The notes: generated by a model from the sequence alone, not told the origin. Positions 43,585 to 52,395 are shown, counted from the first letter of the stretch. The stretch is DNA of 63,155 bases from Rikenella microfusus (GCA_022736275.1 DZBJ01000002.1:90288-153442), one strand, 5' to 3'. Made by a program: numbers and translations.

Positions 43585-44376
43585 ATGAAAAAGAATATAA
43601 TAGCAAGGTTGGCTTTCGTTCTGACAGCAGCTATGCTCCTCACTTCATGCGGCGAGACCTACATTGAGGAAAACGAGAATGCCTACAGTGCATCTGATGT
43701 AGTACCGATTGTCTTCAGTGTTACCGGACCTACTTCCGTCTACCAGACTGAAGTGAGGACCTACACCCCGGCATACAGCCGCGCAGGCTCTCAATGGACC
43801 TGGTCAGTTGTTGGTGCAGATCTGCAATCTGTCAGTGCTGACACCAGGACAGCCACAGTGGAGTTTAAAACAATACCTGCCGGTGGCAAGGCTACCGTCA
43901 CAGTGAGTGAAACAACTTCCGGCGGCACAAAATCTCCTGACAAGGTTATTGAGGTGTCAGTCAATGCATTTTGCGCATTTGACATAAATAACTTCATCGG
44001 AGCATTTGACTGTGACGAGGCCGGATATGGCGTCTATCCTGTTAACTTCACAAAGCATCCTGCTCTGGCCAACACTATCGTGAATGACAATTTCTGGGAC
44101 TGGGCAGCCCCGGGAGCAGTTATTTATTACACCTTATCAGGCAATTTCCTTGAAACAGTCACAGTACCTAAACAGGACTACGAGTTCGGTGATGGCTATG
44201 TCGGATGGGTAGAGGGAAGCGGCAAATATGACGGCTGCGCGCATACAATGGTAGTTGATTATATTGTCTTCTATGACGGTGATGAGTATGACACACATCA
44301 TGAGTTCTCCGCTGCCAAAAAAGGTATCATGTACCCTGTGCCGGTGAAGAAAACCCGCGAAAACATCATTAAATAA
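43585..44376 (+). CDS. Lipoprotein with PKD/Ig-like domain, SusCD-associated
   Basis: Start MKKNIIARLAFVLTAAMLL is chosen over an upstream in-frame ATG at 43552 because the signal peptide begins here; lipidation at Cys22 (LLTSC). The 263-residue protein has one beta-sandwich domain (about 45-130; VTGPTSVYQTEVRTYTPAYS, WTWSVVGAD) like PKD repeats, and a C-terminal domain containing HTMVVDYIVFYDGDEYDTHHE. It sits where SusE/SusF-type binding proteins occur, so it may be a surface binding protein of this operon. No catalytic motif was recognised. Confidence 0.72.
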   Translation: MKKNIIARLAFVLTAAMLLTSCGETYIEENENAYSASDVVPIVFSVTGPTSVYQTEVRTYTPAYSRAGSQWTWSVVGADLQSVSADTRTATVEFKTIPAGGKATVTVSETTSGGTKSPDKVIEVSVNAFCAFDINNFIGAFDCDEAGYGVYPVNFTKHPALANTIVNDNFWDWAAPGAVIYYTLSGNFLETVTVPKQDYEFGDGYVGWVEGSGKYDGCAHTMVVDYIVFYDGDEYDTHHEFSAAKKGIMYPVPVKKTRENIIK

Positions 44377-44398
44377 TCCCGCGGAAAGAGAATTGTAA

Positions 44399-44438
44399 AG
44401 CGAAGACTCCCTTACCGGGAGTCTTTGCTTTTTTTTTA
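44399..44438 (+). terminator. Terminator of the susC-susD operon
   Basis: AGCGAAGACTCCC-TTAC-CGGGAGTCTTTGCT is an almost perfect stem followed by eight Ts. It separates the operon from the convergent ccsBA gene. Confidence 0.9.
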
Positions 44439-44524
44439 TGCCAATGCCAACGACTCTTTGCCTTGCAAAAGGGAAGTGTCCCAACCGAAGGGCCAGCACC
44501 AGGGGTTTTTATCATACCGCACTG

Positions 44525-47500
44525 TTAACTCAACTTTATATTTCTGTATTTATACCACGCCCCGGCTGCCAGCAACAGCATCAGAACAATCGCCACGTAA
44601 ACAAACACAGGCACTGGCACTGGATCACCCCCCGCGTAGGAATGCAGTCCCGACAGGTAGTAATTAACCCCGAAATAGGTCATCAGCACTGAAGAGAAGG
44701 CAAAGAGCGAAAGGAGATTGAAGGTGTATGTATCCTTCATCCCGGGAATCATGCGCGAGTGAGTCACAAGTGTGTAAACAATAATTGTGATAAGTGACCA
44801 GGTCTCCTTCGGATCCCATCCCCAGTAACGGCCCCACGATTCGTTGGCCCACACGGCTCCAAGGAATGTGCCGATGGTCAGAAAATAGAGCCCCAGGGTA
44901 AGTGCTCTGTAATTAATTACGGTCAGCTCATCAATGACTGAACTGAGCCTTTCCTGGTTCCCCCTGTTGATAAAAAGCATCATTATCAGCACAAGCAGCC
45001 CCAGTATTGCCCCCAGTCCCAGGAATCCGTAACTGCCGGTTATAACCGATACGTGCAGCGTCAGCCAGTATGATCTCAGAACAGGCACCAGGTTCGTTAT
45101 CTCCGGATCCATGAAACTCAGGTGAGCCACCATAAGTGTCAGTCCGGCCAGAACCGACGTGGCCGCCAGGGTAAGCAGTGACCTGCGGCTGAAGATGAAG
45201 CCGGCCAGCACAGTAACCCATGAGATGAAAAGCATTGACTCATACCCGTTGCTCATCGGTGAATGACCTGAAATATACCACCTTATTCCAAGTCCCAATG
45301 TGTGGAAGAAGAAACCTGCGGCAACCAGCCCTGTCAGTATCCTGAGAACACCCCGTGCTTTATCTTTTCCCTTTATAATAAGGGTAATAATTATGAAGAT
45401 CATTACAAGACCTGCCGTGGCATAGTAAGAAAAGAGCTTCTCAAAGATCTTTGCCCTGTAGTAAAACAGTTCGGCTCTGATTTTTGTCTCTGATGGCAGA
45501 TCATAACCGGAATGGGAGCGCTGGTACTGCTTTATTGCAGTCAGGTATTGCTCCGGTGCAACGGGGGTCCGTCCGAGGGATGTCACCGCCTGGGTCCACA
45601 TCGGCACCACGCTGATCACAAAGAGGGAATCCTCAGGACTTACATCATGCATGACGGCATCCTGAGCCATGCCCCAGTGATCGGTGCCGTCACGGAGCGG
45701 GAAGATGCGCATAAAGTCTCCCCTTGACATCATGTAGCATATATTTACACGTTCATCAACCTTTATCACCTCCTTATCGAACCTCGTGCGCTCACTCTCG
45801 GCCTTCGCATAGGCCTTCCCGACATAGTCTGACAGCTTGTAGCCACCACCGTCACCGAACGTGACAATGTCCGAAAATGCAGCTCTCTCACCATTGATCC
45901 TGAGCAACTGGCGAACCTCATCATTTGATACTTTTATCAACGGCACATTCTGCCAGTGATAAAAATCAAGAGAGACACCAAGGAGAACCTGCATCGGAGA
46001 GAGACCGTCGAAACTGTTCTCTCTTGCCACCTTCCGAAGGATATCGCTGCTGATGGTATAAAGAGGCTTCGTGCGGCCTTTCTGATCCTGGGCAAGCACC
46101 TCCCCGAAGCTGTCAGCTGCCTCTTTGTCAATGACAAGATGCTGGCCGCGGGCAGGCAGCAGTGACGCAAGGAATAACAGCACCATGGCTGCCACAGGCT
46201 TTCGGTATCTTGAGTGCCAGTACCCGGGCCTTATAGTCCTGAACGAAGATTTCCGGTTGATAATTGAAAGGATAATAAAAAGAAAAAGGAGGCCGTAACC
46301 CGTATAGGTAGTATACATTCCTGCCGGGTCATGATTGACCGAGAGGACCGTACCAAGTTCATCATTGTCATAAGACGACTGGTAAAAGCGGAATCCCCTG
46401 TACTTAAGTATATGATTCATGTAGATATCATACTGAAATTCTGTTCCGTGGTCAGGATCAATAAGGGTGACCTTGCTTTTAAAACCTGACGGACTGTTGG
46501 AGCCGGGGTATCGTTCTACAATGAAATCATCCAGCTTCAGGCTGAAAGGCAAACTCAGGACCGTGCTGCCGTAGCTGACCCTGGCGGTCAGATTGCCGGC
46601 CCTGCCCTGCCATGCCGACCTCGCTTCCCCGGTATCATCCCACAGATATATCGTGCGATCAAATCCGGCTCCTGAGAGGGTGCATTCAATGGTGCCTCCG
46701 GTGTTGCTGCCACCTCCGTCCAACGAAGGAACAACGATGCCGCTCATTGTAAGCACCTGTGGCATAATTCTGTACCCACCCACCGTATAAACGATTCCCC
46801 TGGCAAGAACGATGAGCGTATCCGGAGGATAGACAACCGACTGCATGTCCTGCATGCTGGTTGAGCGGATCTCTCTCAATGATTTTATGAAGAAGTCCGT
46901 GTTGTCAGTGACAATTGTTATTTCAGACCCGGTTTCAAATCCTATTGACATTGCCCCCATCATGTCCGACTCGCCTCTTGCCAGTACTATGACATCACTG
47001 CTTACCATATCGGGTGTTATGAGAAACGAAGCCAGCGGCACTCCGCCGGGTGTCTCTTCTACCTGTTTCGCCGCACCGGCCAGATACCTTTCAAAAGTGA
47101 GTGTCACCTCTTCACCGGCAGCCTCCAGGCTCTTTTTGTAGCGGCCGTGGTGGCCACCGGTGAGGTTGATCGCACCGGAGTGGTTCGCCAGCACAGTACC
47201 GTCACGGTCAGACAGCTCAAACATCAGGCTATTGCCTGATGAGCCGGTGACGGAGGTTGTCTCTCCCTCCCTGATGTGCATCATCCCGTCATAACCTGAA
47301 TACCGTGTAATGGCAGCTCCGGTGATCATCACAATGAAGGCTGCATGAAAGAGCATCACCGTCAGTTTCTCCCTGCGGTAAAGCCTGAATGCCACGATCT
47401 GTCCTGCCAGGTTGATCACCAGCAACAGGAAGAGCAGCTCAAACCACCATGCGTCGTATACAATTGACCTGGCCGCATCAGGACCGAAATCGTTCTCAAT

Positions 47501-47587
47501 GAATGTGGCGGCGGCCATAGCTGTTGCCAGCACTACAAACAGAACACCCATCACAGCGGGTGTAAACAAAAACCTTAATATTTTCAT
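44525..47587 (-). CDS. Cytochrome c biogenesis CcsB-CcsA fusion (system II)
   Basis: Exports heme and ligates it to CxxCH motifs of c-type cytochromes. This 1020-residue protein fuses ResB/CcsB (about 1-440, several helices, large periplasmic domain) to CcsA (about 700-1010) with the heme-handling WWD-like motif ANESWGRYWGWDPKETW near 922 and conserved His residues in flanking helices. The middle (about 480-690) is a soluble domain. The gene is next to several cytochrome c genes that would need it, and to a Crp/Fnr gene 21 bp upstream, likely cotranscribed. Confidence 0.92.
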   Translation of the reverse strand: MKILRFLFTPAVMGVLFVVLATAMAAATFIENDFGPDAARSIVYDAWWFELLFLLLVINLAGQIVAFRLYRREKLTVMLFHAAFIVMITGAAITRYSGYDGMMHIREGETTSVTGSSGNSLMFELSDRDGTVLANHSGAINLTGGHHGRYKKSLEAAGEEVTLTFERYLAGAAKQVEETPGGVPLASFLITPDMVSSDVIVLARGESDMMGAMSIGFETGSEITIVTDNTDFFIKSLREIRSTSMQDMQSVVYPPDTLIVLARGIVYTVGGYRIMPQVLTMSGIVVPSLDGGGSNTGGTIECTLSGAGFDRTIYLWDDTGEARSAWQGRAGNLTARVSYGSTVLSLPFSLKLDDFIVERYPGSNSPSGFKSKVTLIDPDHGTEFQYDIYMNHILKYRGFRFYQSSYDNDELGTVLSVNHDPAGMYTTYTGYGLLFLFIILSIINRKSSFRTIRPGYWHSRYRKPVAAMVLLFLASLLPARGQHLVIDKEAADSFGEVLAQDQKGRTKPLYTISSDILRKVARENSFDGLSPMQVLLGVSLDFYHWQNVPLIKVSNDEVRQLLRINGERAAFSDIVTFGDGGGYKLSDYVGKAYAKAESERTRFDKEVIKVDERVNICYMMSRGDFMRIFPLRDGTDHWGMAQDAVMHDVSPEDSLFVISVVPMWTQAVTSLGRTPVAPEQYLTAIKQYQRSHSGYDLPSETKIRAELFYYRAKIFEKLFSYYATAGLVMIFIIITLIIKGKDKARGVLRILTGLVAAGFFFHTLGLGIRWYISGHSPMSNGYESMLFISWVTVLAGFIFSRRSLLTLAATSVLAGLTLMVAHLSFMDPEITNLVPVLRSYWLTLHVSVITGSYGFLGLGAILGLLVLIMMLFINRGNQERLSSVIDELTVINYRALTLGLYFLTIGTFLGAVWANESWGRYWGWDPKETWSLITIIVYTLVTHSRMIPGMKDTYTFNLLSLFAFSSVLMTYFGVNYYLSGLHSYAGGDPVPVPVFVYVAIVLMLLLAAGAWYKYRNIKLS

Positions 47588-47608
47588 GGAATCAATTTGT
47601 GTACAAAA

Positions 47609-48223
47609 CTATCCTTTTTCGGATATGACCTGCAATTTATCACGGTCGAGTATCATTACGCTCCGCGGTGTTGACTGAATTATCTTTTCCTGCTCCATCT
47701 CATCCATAATCCTTACTACACTTTCCTTGGCCATATTTGTCATCTCACCCAGTTCCCGGCGTGTCAGAACCATATCGTAATTATCAGAATGAAAAATATT
47801 ATCCGCAAAATAGAGCAGCGCCTCGGCAAGCCTCCCGTGCATCTTTTTCTGAGTCAGGTTCAATACCTTGTGATGCATCCGGAATGCCTTGTCGCTCAGA
47901 TCTTCAATAAACCCGACGGCGAATCCGTGGCTTCCTGAAATGATGGTCCTGATCACATCAAAGCTGATAAAGCATGCCCTGACTTGGGTGACGGCAGCTA
48001 CAGAATAACAATAACGTGAATTGACATGGACACCGGGCCCGGCCAGCAAGGTTGATTGCCCAACCAGATTTATTATCAGATTCCTGCCGGCATAGCACTC
48101 CATATATACTTTTGCAAGACCTGATACCAGGAAAATTGCGTTTGATGCCGGCGAACCCTGCTTGATAATGATCTCAGAAGGGTTAAAACTTGCCTCATAC
48201 CGGTTCCGGTTAACAATCTCCAT
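47609..48223 (-). CDS. Crp/Fnr family transcriptional regulator
   Basis: The 204-residue frame has a cyclic-nucleotide-like beta-roll domain (about 10-125, GSPASNAIFLVSGLAKVYME) and a C-terminal winged helix with VLTRRELGEMTNMAKESVVR. The in-frame sequence upstream of ATG 48223 reads GCESCNRCWTNFRNLTKEE, a CxxCxxC cluster like the N-terminus of Fnr-type sensors, but the frame runs back to a TGA (about 48321) with no ATG, GTG or TTG. The real start is therefore uncertain. It lies directly upstream of ccsBA; an Fnr-like palindrome is at 48383. Confidence 0.88.
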   Translation of the reverse strand: MEIVNRNRYEASFNPSEIIIKQGSPASNAIFLVSGLAKVYMECYAGRNLIINLVGQSTLLAGPGVHVNSRYCYSVAAVTQVRACFISFDVIRTIISGSHGFAVGFIEDLSDKAFRMHHKVLNLTQKKMHGRLAEALLYFADNIFHSDNYDMVLTRRELGEMTNMAKESVVRIMDEMEQEKIIQSTPRSVMILDRDKLQVISEKG

Positions 48224-48382
48224 CTCCTCTTTTGTAAGATTCCTGAAATTGGTCCAGCACCTGTTGCAGGATTCACAGCCTGAGATGTTATTTTCGCTAT
48301 ACGTGATACAAACGATTTGGGATCAATTGTATCGAGACCCCAGATAAAATTGCTGAAAATATAACATATATCATACTATTTT

Positions 48383-48396
48383 TTGACTTTTGTCAA
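48383..48396. promoter_or_regulatory. Fnr/Dnr-like operator TTGAC-TTTT-GTCAA
   Basis: A perfect 5-4-5 palindrome with the arm and spacing of Dnr/Fnr-family sites. It is in the divergent gap between the Crp/Fnr gene and the triheme cytochrome gene and could control either or both. Confidence 0.65.
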
Positions 48397-48423
48397 TGTC
48401 AGGCCTTGTACTTATCAATCTAT

Positions 48424-48439
48424 TGTGATTGAAATCTCA
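48424..48439. promoter_or_regulatory. Crp-like site TGTGA-TTGAAA-TCTCA
   Basis: Nine of ten arm bases match the E. coli CRP consensus TGTGA-N6-TCACA. It lies 61 bp before the triheme start region. A chance match is possible, and cAMP-CRP is not established in this lineage. Confidence 0.35.
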
Positions 48440-48499
48440 ATGAAAGAGAGAGAGGTGCGATTGAGCATCGTGTTACCTTTCAGCTCAGTAAACTAACTA

Positions 48500-48577
48500 A
48501 TGAATAACCGTATGAATAATAGACTTAAGATCATTACGCTTTCTGTTTCAGACAGCCTGGTGATGGCCTCATCTTAA
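48500..48577 (+). pseudogene. Orphan signal peptide interrupted by a stop (5' end of the triheme gene)
   Basis: From ATG 48500 (or 48512) the frame reads RLKIITLSVSDSLVMASS and stops at TAA 48575-48577. The next in-frame codons are Gly-Pro and the Met of the triheme frame. A lipoprotein signal ending in MASC-E just before GPMGPAG would be restored by changing TCTTAA to TGTGAA, two substitutions. The secretion signal therefore looks broken at the lipobox. A sequencing error or an unusual start cannot be excluded. Confidence 0.55.
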
Positions 48578-48583
48578 GGTCCC

Positions 48584-49237
48584 ATGGGCCCCGCTGGCGC
48601 GGATGGTACGACCGGACCAAAAGGAGACAAGGGATCGAGCAATCAGTGCGCCTGCTGTCACCAGTCGAGGGTTGTATCCCCGGTACCCGTTATCGGAGGT
48701 CCTGACTTCGCCATCACCAGTTCACGCATCGGTCCTCATCACGGACCCAACACCAACCTTATACTTGGTAAGACTCCGTTTGAGCTCCCCGGTACTGCCG
48801 CACCCACAACGAATGCTCACTCTACCGCAAGCGGCTGCATCACATGCCACATGTCAGCACCATGTGGCTATACTGCCGGAGGTCATAACATGGGGATCTG
48901 GTATGACAGCCACGGTACCGAGACGATGCTCAAGACCGGTTGCACCACATGCCACACCAATGCCACCAACCTGACAACAGCCATAGCCAACCTGACAGCT
49001 GATGTCACCGAAAGAATGGCAACTCTTGAGGCACAGCTCATAGCTGCCGGGATATACAATTCAACTACCGGCCTGGCTAACACAGGTACCTTCAAGGCTG
49101 ATGCCGTACTGGCTTACCTTAACTACAACACAATCAAGGAAGACCGCAGTAACGACGCTCACAATCCCGAATACATCAGGGTGCTTCTTGACAACTCAAT
49201 AACCGCAATGACGACTCTCGGATACCCGGCTCCCTAG
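48584..49237 (+). CDS. Triheme c-type cytochrome with collagen-like N-terminus (5' end disrupted)
   Basis: The frame from ATG 48584 encodes 217 residues. It opens with a Gly-X-Y stretch (MGPAGADGTTGPKGDKG) and has three CxxCH heme sites: CACCH at 22, CITCH at 85, CTTCH at 120. The C-terminal part is helical (LTTAIANLTADVTERMATLEAQL). Heme attachment needs export, but this start has no signal peptide; the likely signal lies upstream behind a stop codon. It faces the Crp/Fnr gene and is terminated by a strong hairpin. Confidence 0.72.
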   Translation: MGPAGADGTTGPKGDKGSSNQCACCHQSRVVSPVPVIGGPDFAITSSRIGPHHGPNTNLILGKTPFELPGTAAPTTNAHSTASGCITCHMSAPCGYTAGGHNMGIWYDSHGTETMLKTGCTTCHTNATNLTTAIANLTADVTERMATLEAQLIAAGIYNSTTGLANTGTFKADAVLAYLNYNTIKEDRSNDAHNPEYIRVLLDNSITAMTTLGYPAP

Positions 49238-49263
49238 TAGCCCGGACGAAAAATAGTTCGCAC

Positions 49264-49300
49264 AAAAAAGAGGGTGCCCTGTGAGACACCCTCTTTTTTT
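49264..49300. terminator. Bidirectional terminator between triheme and monoheme cytochrome genes
   Basis: AAAAAAGAGGGTG-TC-rich loop-CACCCTCTTTTTTTT: near-perfect stem, A-rich on the left and T-rich on the right, serving both converging genes. Confidence 0.9.
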
Positions 49301-49312
49301 TCTGATAAGCAC

Positions 49313-49720
49313 CTATTTTTTCAATGCTCTCATGTAATTGACCATACTCCAGATCTCAGCATCAGGAATTTTTTTGTCGTAAGCAGGCATCTCGCCTCTT
49401 CCGAACTTGGTCTGATAAAACATTTCACCATCGGCATACGCCTGGAATGCAGCGCCTGAAAAATCACCCGGGAATGTTTTTGTCATCCTGCCCTTGGGTC
49501 CGTCACCAAGGCCGGTCTTCCCGTGGCACGAAGCACAGTTCTTTGCAAAAGATGCCTGGCCGGCTTTTACGGATGCGTCATCTTTGGCAACGGGATTAGC
49601 CATCTTCTTAAACTCAGCGGGTATTACCCAGGGCTCGCATTTCTTCTGCTGCGCATTCATCACCTGTGTGAAAGAAAATGCGAGAAGGGTAGCACCTACA
49701 AACAAAACTTTGAATTTCAT
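49313..49720 (-). CDS. Monoheme c-type cytochrome, periplasmic
   Basis: Start MKFKVLFVGATLLAFSFTQV gives a signal peptide and a 135-residue precursor; the upstream in-frame extension to 49750 is not needed. The class I fold has one heme site NCASCHGK (Cys62-Cys65-His66) and a Met ligand in GRGEMPAYD, with closing helix IWSMVNYMRALKK. It could shuttle electrons between the cytochrome b/heptaheme module and other partners. It is 169 bp downstream of the cytochrome b gene on the same strand. Confidence 0.9.
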   Translation of the reverse strand: MKFKVLFVGATLLAFSFTQVMNAQQKKCEPWVIPAEFKKMANPVAKDDASVKAGQASFAKNCASCHGKTGLGDGPKGRMTKTFPGDFSGAAFQAYADGEMFYQTKFGRGEMPAYDKKIPDAEIWSMVNYMRALKK

Positions 49721-49889
49721 AATCTTTTTAATTTCACTTAAATATATCATTTTTCATACCAAATTGTGCAGCATACTTTTAATCGCTCTTTTTAAGACCC
49801 TCTTTCCTTTTCATATGCCTCCTCCAAGATTAGTGTTTGAAAAGGACTCCCTGAACAATCTTTCTCCTGACCAGTGCAACCGGCGCCGA

Positions 49890-50510
49890 TCAGTGACTTT
49901 CCTGCCAGCCTGTAATGATGCTCCTGAAATTACTGACGGGCGACTTGCCCATCGTGCTGATATAGATATGTATAAACAGAAATATTACCACAAGGAATCC
50001 AAGTACTACATGAAGCTGGTCTGTGAGAAAGATGCAGCTGACTCCGAGGAATTGCTTCAGGATGAATTCCGGGAACATCAGGGCCCAGCCGGTAACGAAA
50101 AGCATTGGCAGAACAAAATACATCACACCTAAATATGAGACCTGCTGCAAGGGATTGAATTTGCGGTCGCTGCCAACGGGATAGGGCGCCTTCTCACCCC
50201 TGAAATATCCGTAAGCATAAAAGTAGCCCTGCTTCCACAGTCTTGCACCCAAACCCTTCAGACTTAAGAGATAGTGCCGCCCGTTTGAAGTGAAAAGATT
50301 ACCAAAAAGAAAAAGTGTATAGCTAATCGTCAGGAGCACCCCGCATACATTGTGAATAGCCACAGCTCTCTGGAATTTTACCACAAGGGCATTCTCAGGG
50401 TCTGAATAGAGCATGCTGAATCCCGTCACGATCAGGAACAGACATAAGGCTGCATTCATTACGTGCCATAATCTGACCCACACCGGATAGTGATAGAAAT
50501 TATTACTCAT
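49890..50510 (-). CDS. Cytochrome b membrane subunit (b561/NarI-like fold)
   Basis: A 206-residue integral membrane protein with four to five helices. His16, His53, His167 and His181 are placed as two pairs of heme b ligands across the membrane, like thiosulfate reductase or formate dehydrogenase cytochrome b subunits. It overlaps the heptaheme gene by 8 bp, which implies a fixed stoichiometric complex. Inferred: it oxidises menaquinol and passes electrons to the heptaheme partner. Confidence 0.83.
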   Translation of the reverse strand: MSNNFYHYPVWVRLWHVMNAALCLFLIVTGFSMLYSDPENALVVKFQRAVAIHNVCGVLLTISYTLFLFGNLFTSNGRHYLLSLKGLGARLWKQGYFYAYGYFRGEKAPYPVGSDRKFNPLQQVSYLGVMYFVLPMLFVTGWALMFPEFILKQFLGVSCIFLTDQLHVVLGFLVVIFLFIHIYISTMGKSPVSNFRSIITGWQESH

Positions 50511-51525
50511 AATATCTCTTGACTGGCTTGATTATTATTCTGAATACAGTATGTACCCCTGCAATGACAAGTACCATAGCAATTATGATCATACCGGTAA
50601 GTGATATGAACTTGCTTCTGTTTGCCCCGATTACATATGAGTCATTGCTGAAAATTACTCCGTTTACAAAACCCTTCTGGTCCCTGCTCTCCCTGGCTGC
50701 ATACTTGTAAAGTGTACCCATCAGTATGGAGTTCTGGCTGTGACAGTCGGTGCAGGTGTTGACTGCGCTGTCGGCAGACATCACCTCATGAGCCACAAGC
50801 ACACTGTCAGTCATACGGGTATGGCAGTCTATGCATCTTACAGCTGCAAGATGCCTGTCGGCATCAGGGAGCCACTCATGCCTGGGGAGCACCATGGTAA
50901 GTTCCTTTTCAGTAACAAGACCCATGACATCCGGATTACCATGACAATGAAGGCACATCTCATTTGATTTGAAGATATTTTCTCGTCCGCTGCCTGTCTC
51001 GCGGGCAAGTGGCTTGTAATAATGTGCATCATGGCACTGCCAGCATGTAAAAGCACCTTCCGTGGCGGTATAATGAATGCTTTTCTGGTATTCTGCGTCT
51101 ATCTCTTCAAACTTGTACTGAGCATAAGTGGGGTCATAGCCGTGACAGTCAAGGCACCCCCAGCTCGTCTCAAAACGTGTCTCAATGGCATGTGGGAAGC
51201 TTTTAAAACCTTCACTGTGGCAGTCGAGACAGCTGAAGCTCCAGTGCACCGATGAATAAAAAGCATTACCGCTTATAAAATTGTGTTCCGCCATCAGCTC
51301 CTTCCTTGACGATCCGCTGACAGAATCTGTAATACTGTATACCAGCCTGCCGTGACATCTCAGGCAATTCTGCTCATTGTCATCAGCGTACTGACTGAAC
51401 TCCTGTCCTTTCTGCCGCACCTCTTCAACTGTTCCCTCCTCATGCTGCATCGCAGCGGCAGGCGAAGTGACCGCAACAGAAAGAATAAGGTAAAGAATCA
51501 TATTTCTGAAAATCTTTCTTGCCAT
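50503..51525 (-). CDS. Heptaheme membrane-anchored cytochrome c
   Basis: The 340-residue protein has a signal peptide (about 1-26), seven CxxCH sites (Cys54, 99, 124, 161, 191, 231, 258), and a C-terminal membrane helix (about 305-327, FISLTGMIIIAMVLVI). His-rich intervals (HNF, HWS, HYTA, HEW, HLA, HEV) can supply distal ligands for bis-His hemes. No CxxCK catalytic heme is present, so it is a conduit rather than a nitrite reductase. The b-type subunit is coupled downstream, the beta-barrel gene lies 5 bp upstream. Confidence 0.9.
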   Translation of the reverse strand: MARKIFRNMILYLILSVAVTSPAAAMQHEEGTVEEVRQKGQEFSQYADDNEQNCLRCHGRLVYSITDSVSGSSRKELMAEHNFISGNAFYSSVHWSFSCLDCHSEGFKSFPHAIETRFETSWGCLDCHGYDPTYAQYKFEEIDAEYQKSIHYTATEGAFTCWQCHDAHYYKPLARETGSGRENIFKSNEMCLHCHGNPDVMGLVTEKELTMVLPRHEWLPDADRHLAAVRCIDCHTRMTDSVLVAHEVMSADSAVNTCTDCHSQNSILMGTLYKYAARESRDQKGFVNGVIFSNDSYVIGANRSKFISLTGMIIIAMVLVIAGVHTVFRIIIKPVKRYYE

Positions 51526-51530
51526 TAATA

Positions 51531-52367
51531 CTAAAACCTTACAGTTACATTAAGACCGATCAGGAATTCACCGTCACTGATGCTGTTCTGATTGTATACG
51601 AAATTATACTGGCCGAGAATATCCTTATAGTTTGCAAAGAACAGCTGGAAAGCGTGGGTTGCCGTTCCTACTTCCCAGCCAATAGCCAGCTGAGGTTCTG
51701 CATTAAACTCTTCATTATCCTGCTTGTTGAACAACTGGTCATATTCCGCGATAATGCTGTGTGAACCGGCAAAATTATATCTTGCTCCTGCGGAAATTCC
51801 GTAATTGGCGTTTTTGTAACCAACCTCCACGGCATTCAACCAGATAAAAGTGGGTGCCAGCTGCAGGGAAAACTTCTCGCCAAACTGTTTGGCCACGAGG
51901 ATCTGGCTGAAATAAGAGAGCCGGTGAATCTCCCTCCAGTCATGTGCCGGGCCAAAAGTGTTCTCATTCAGAAGGTTTATAGCCATATTCCCGTACAGGG
52001 TCAGAGATACCGGAACCGATCCGGAGCTGGTCTGCTGCAAAAGAGCATACTTCACCGCGAGATCCTGAGCTCTGTAATTCTTGGCGGTACCGGCGGCAAT
52101 CATAAGTTTGTCAGTGATGCCGTAGTTGAGGCCCAGCCTGATATTTGCCGGGGCCCACAGACCAAAAAGGTCGTCAATTCCATTGTTTACCGTCCCGAAC
52201 CTGTGATGTATCTCAAATTCGAGCATGCCCTTGAAAGGTGTGGCAACTGTCTGATTATCTACCAGTATGCTGGTTTCGAATACTCTTACCGGGTAGTCAG
52301 TGCTCTCCTGGCTGAATAAAGGTGTGATTAACAAGGCGAGAATAGTTGATGCTATTATCTTTCTCAT
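51531..52367 (-). CDS. DUF5777 family beta-barrel outer membrane protein
   Basis: A 278-residue protein with signal peptide (MRKIIASTILALLITPLFSQ) and alternating hydrophobic strands ending in Phe (LIGLNVTVRF), the pattern of an outer-membrane barrel. The family-typical start of the mature part is VFETSILVDNQTVATPFKGMLEFEIHHRFG. It sits between a lipoprotein cytochrome and the heptaheme gene, which suggests a porin partner for electron transfer across the outer membrane. That role is inference from context. Confidence 0.83.
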   Translation of the reverse strand: MRKIIASTILALLITPLFSQESTDYPVRVFETSILVDNQTVATPFKGMLEFEIHHRFGTVNNGIDDLFGLWAPANIRLGLNYGITDKLMIAAGTAKNYRAQDLAVKYALLQQTSSGSVPVSLTLYGNMAINLLNENTFGPAHDWREIHRLSYFSQILVAKQFGEKFSLQLAPTFIWLNAVEVGYKNANYGISAGARYNFAGSHSIIAEYDQLFNKQDNEEFNAEPQLAIGWEVGTATHAFQLFFANYKDILGQYNFVYNQNSISDGEFLIGLNVTVRF

Positions 52368-52395
52368 GATTTTATTGGTTTATAGGTGCTTGCAG

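Noticed and set aside
50503..51525. Heptaheme protein as a nitrite reductase (NrfA-like)
   Set aside because: No CxxCK catalytic heme and a C-terminal membrane anchor are seen; electron conduit fits better.
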